A program made the translations under genes and the position numbers. A stretch of DNA of 5,949 nucleotides from Intrasporangium_A sp039812505 (GTDB lineage: Bacteria > Actinomycetota > Actinomycetes > Actinomycetales > Dermatophilaceae): the NCBI RefSeq assembly GCF_039812505.1, contig NZ_JBDIAQ010000186.1, forward strand, positions 1 through 5,949. Direction: 5' to 3'. The notes under the pieces are model-generated. The model worked only from the letters and a program-made list of their open reading frames with translations. It searched no databases and had not been told where the DNA came from. Below, in pieces: positions 5,529 through 5,949 of this stretch (position 1 is its first letter; the number at the start of each line of letters is the position of its first letter).

Positions 5529-5949
5529 CCTGCACCTCGGCCCAGGTGTCGTCGGCACTGGTCCTGCTCGCGCTCGGCTACCGGTCCGGTCTGCCGACCA
5601 CCGGCGTGCTCGAGGCGGTAGCTGCGGAGTCACCGGAGGTCGTGGCGCGCGACCTCCGGCAGGTGGCGGCCGCCGTCCGCTGGGGGGCGACCGAGCAGGA
5701 CGCCTGGGCTTCCGTGGGCCCGGTCTGGGAGCCGGCCGGTCGCGCCGTGGCACTGGCCCAGCTGGCGGGGCTGCGTCCCGGCCCGCTGCTGCTCAAGGCG
5801 GCCGACGACCTGGCTGCGCAACGGTTGGAGCGGATCGAGGTCACCGCGGCGAAGGTCGGGGTCCGGCTCGTCATGCCGCTCGGGCTCGTGCTCCTCCCGG
5901 CCTTCTGCCTGACGACCGTGGTCCCGCTCGTGGTCGCCCTGGCCCGGAC
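5525..5949 (+). CDS. tadC: TadC-like T2SSF-domain protein, cut by the window end
   Basis: The frame opens with ATG 5525, overlapping the tadB stop as ATGA, and stays open to the last base, giving 141 codons. The protein begins with a short hydrophobic stretch (about 10-18). It continues with a GspF-like helical domain containing GLPTTGVLEAVA (22-33) and LKAADDLAAQRLERIEVTAAKVGVRLVMP. A strong hydrophobic segment follows (115-140). The transition from AAKVGVRLVMPLG into a membrane helix is characteristic of TadC. The second platform protein is the expected partner of TadB. Only the C-terminal end should be missing. No separate ribosome binding site is evident, so expression probably depends on coupling to tadB. 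Confidence 0.88.
   Translation, partial: MTCTSAQVSSALVLLALGYRSGLPTTGVLEAVAAESPEVVARDLRQVAAAVRWGATEQDAWASVGPVWEPAGRAVALAQLAGLRPGPLLLKAADDLAAQRLERIEVTAAKVGVRLVMPLGLVLLPAFCLTTVVPLVVALAR

Noticed and set aside
3261..5753. 830-codon open frame on the minus strand, the longest in the window
   Set aside because: It is antisense to tadA, tadB and tadC. It encodes low-complexity Arg/Pro/Ser/Ala sequence with no motif, as expected opposite GC-rich genes.

Overview
The window is very GC-rich, with coding frames dominated by G/C third positions, a GTG start and four-base ATGA gene overlaps. With the gene order (degenerate Fic protein, Ssd/CpaE-like protein, tadA, tadB, tadC) this indicates an actinobacterium, probably from Micrococcales (an Intrasporangiaceae-like genome is my best guess; the genus cannot be read from sequence alone).

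Layout. Positions 1-110 carry one copy of a 51-bp palindromic repeat downstream of trpS. Tryptophanyl-tRNA synthetase (trpS) lies on the minus strand at 111-1196. The divergent spacer 1197-1405 holds the second copy of the palindrome, a short tandem array that reuses its right arm, and a leaderless-type promoter. On the plus strand follows a Fic-family protein with a ruined active site (1406-2263). Next comes a 627-bp stretch without a convincing gene (2264-2890). I interpret it as containing a minus-strand structured small RNA of about 280 nt (roughly 2390-2673) closed by a long terminal stem, plus two inverted repeats in front of the next gene. From 2891 to the window end is a tightly coupled Tad (tight adherence, Flp type IV pilus) operon: an Ssd/CpaE-like ATPase relative without its usual N-terminal domain, the TadA/CpaF secretion ATPase, TadB, and TadC, which runs off the right edge.

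How it fits together. The Ssd/CpaE-like protein probably places the pilus machine or ties it to cell division. TadA powers it, and TadB and TadC form the inner-membrane platform. Pilin and TadE/F genes would be expected to the right of the window. The most interesting element is the RNA. From memory, the 6S-like RNAs Ms1/MTS2823 of mycobacteria and scr3559 of Streptomyces sit in the same neighbourhood (between the Fic/'oxidoreductase' gene and the ssd-tad block). Here position, strand and a terminal closing stem all agree with a homologue. This rests on synteny and hand folding and was not checked by any search.
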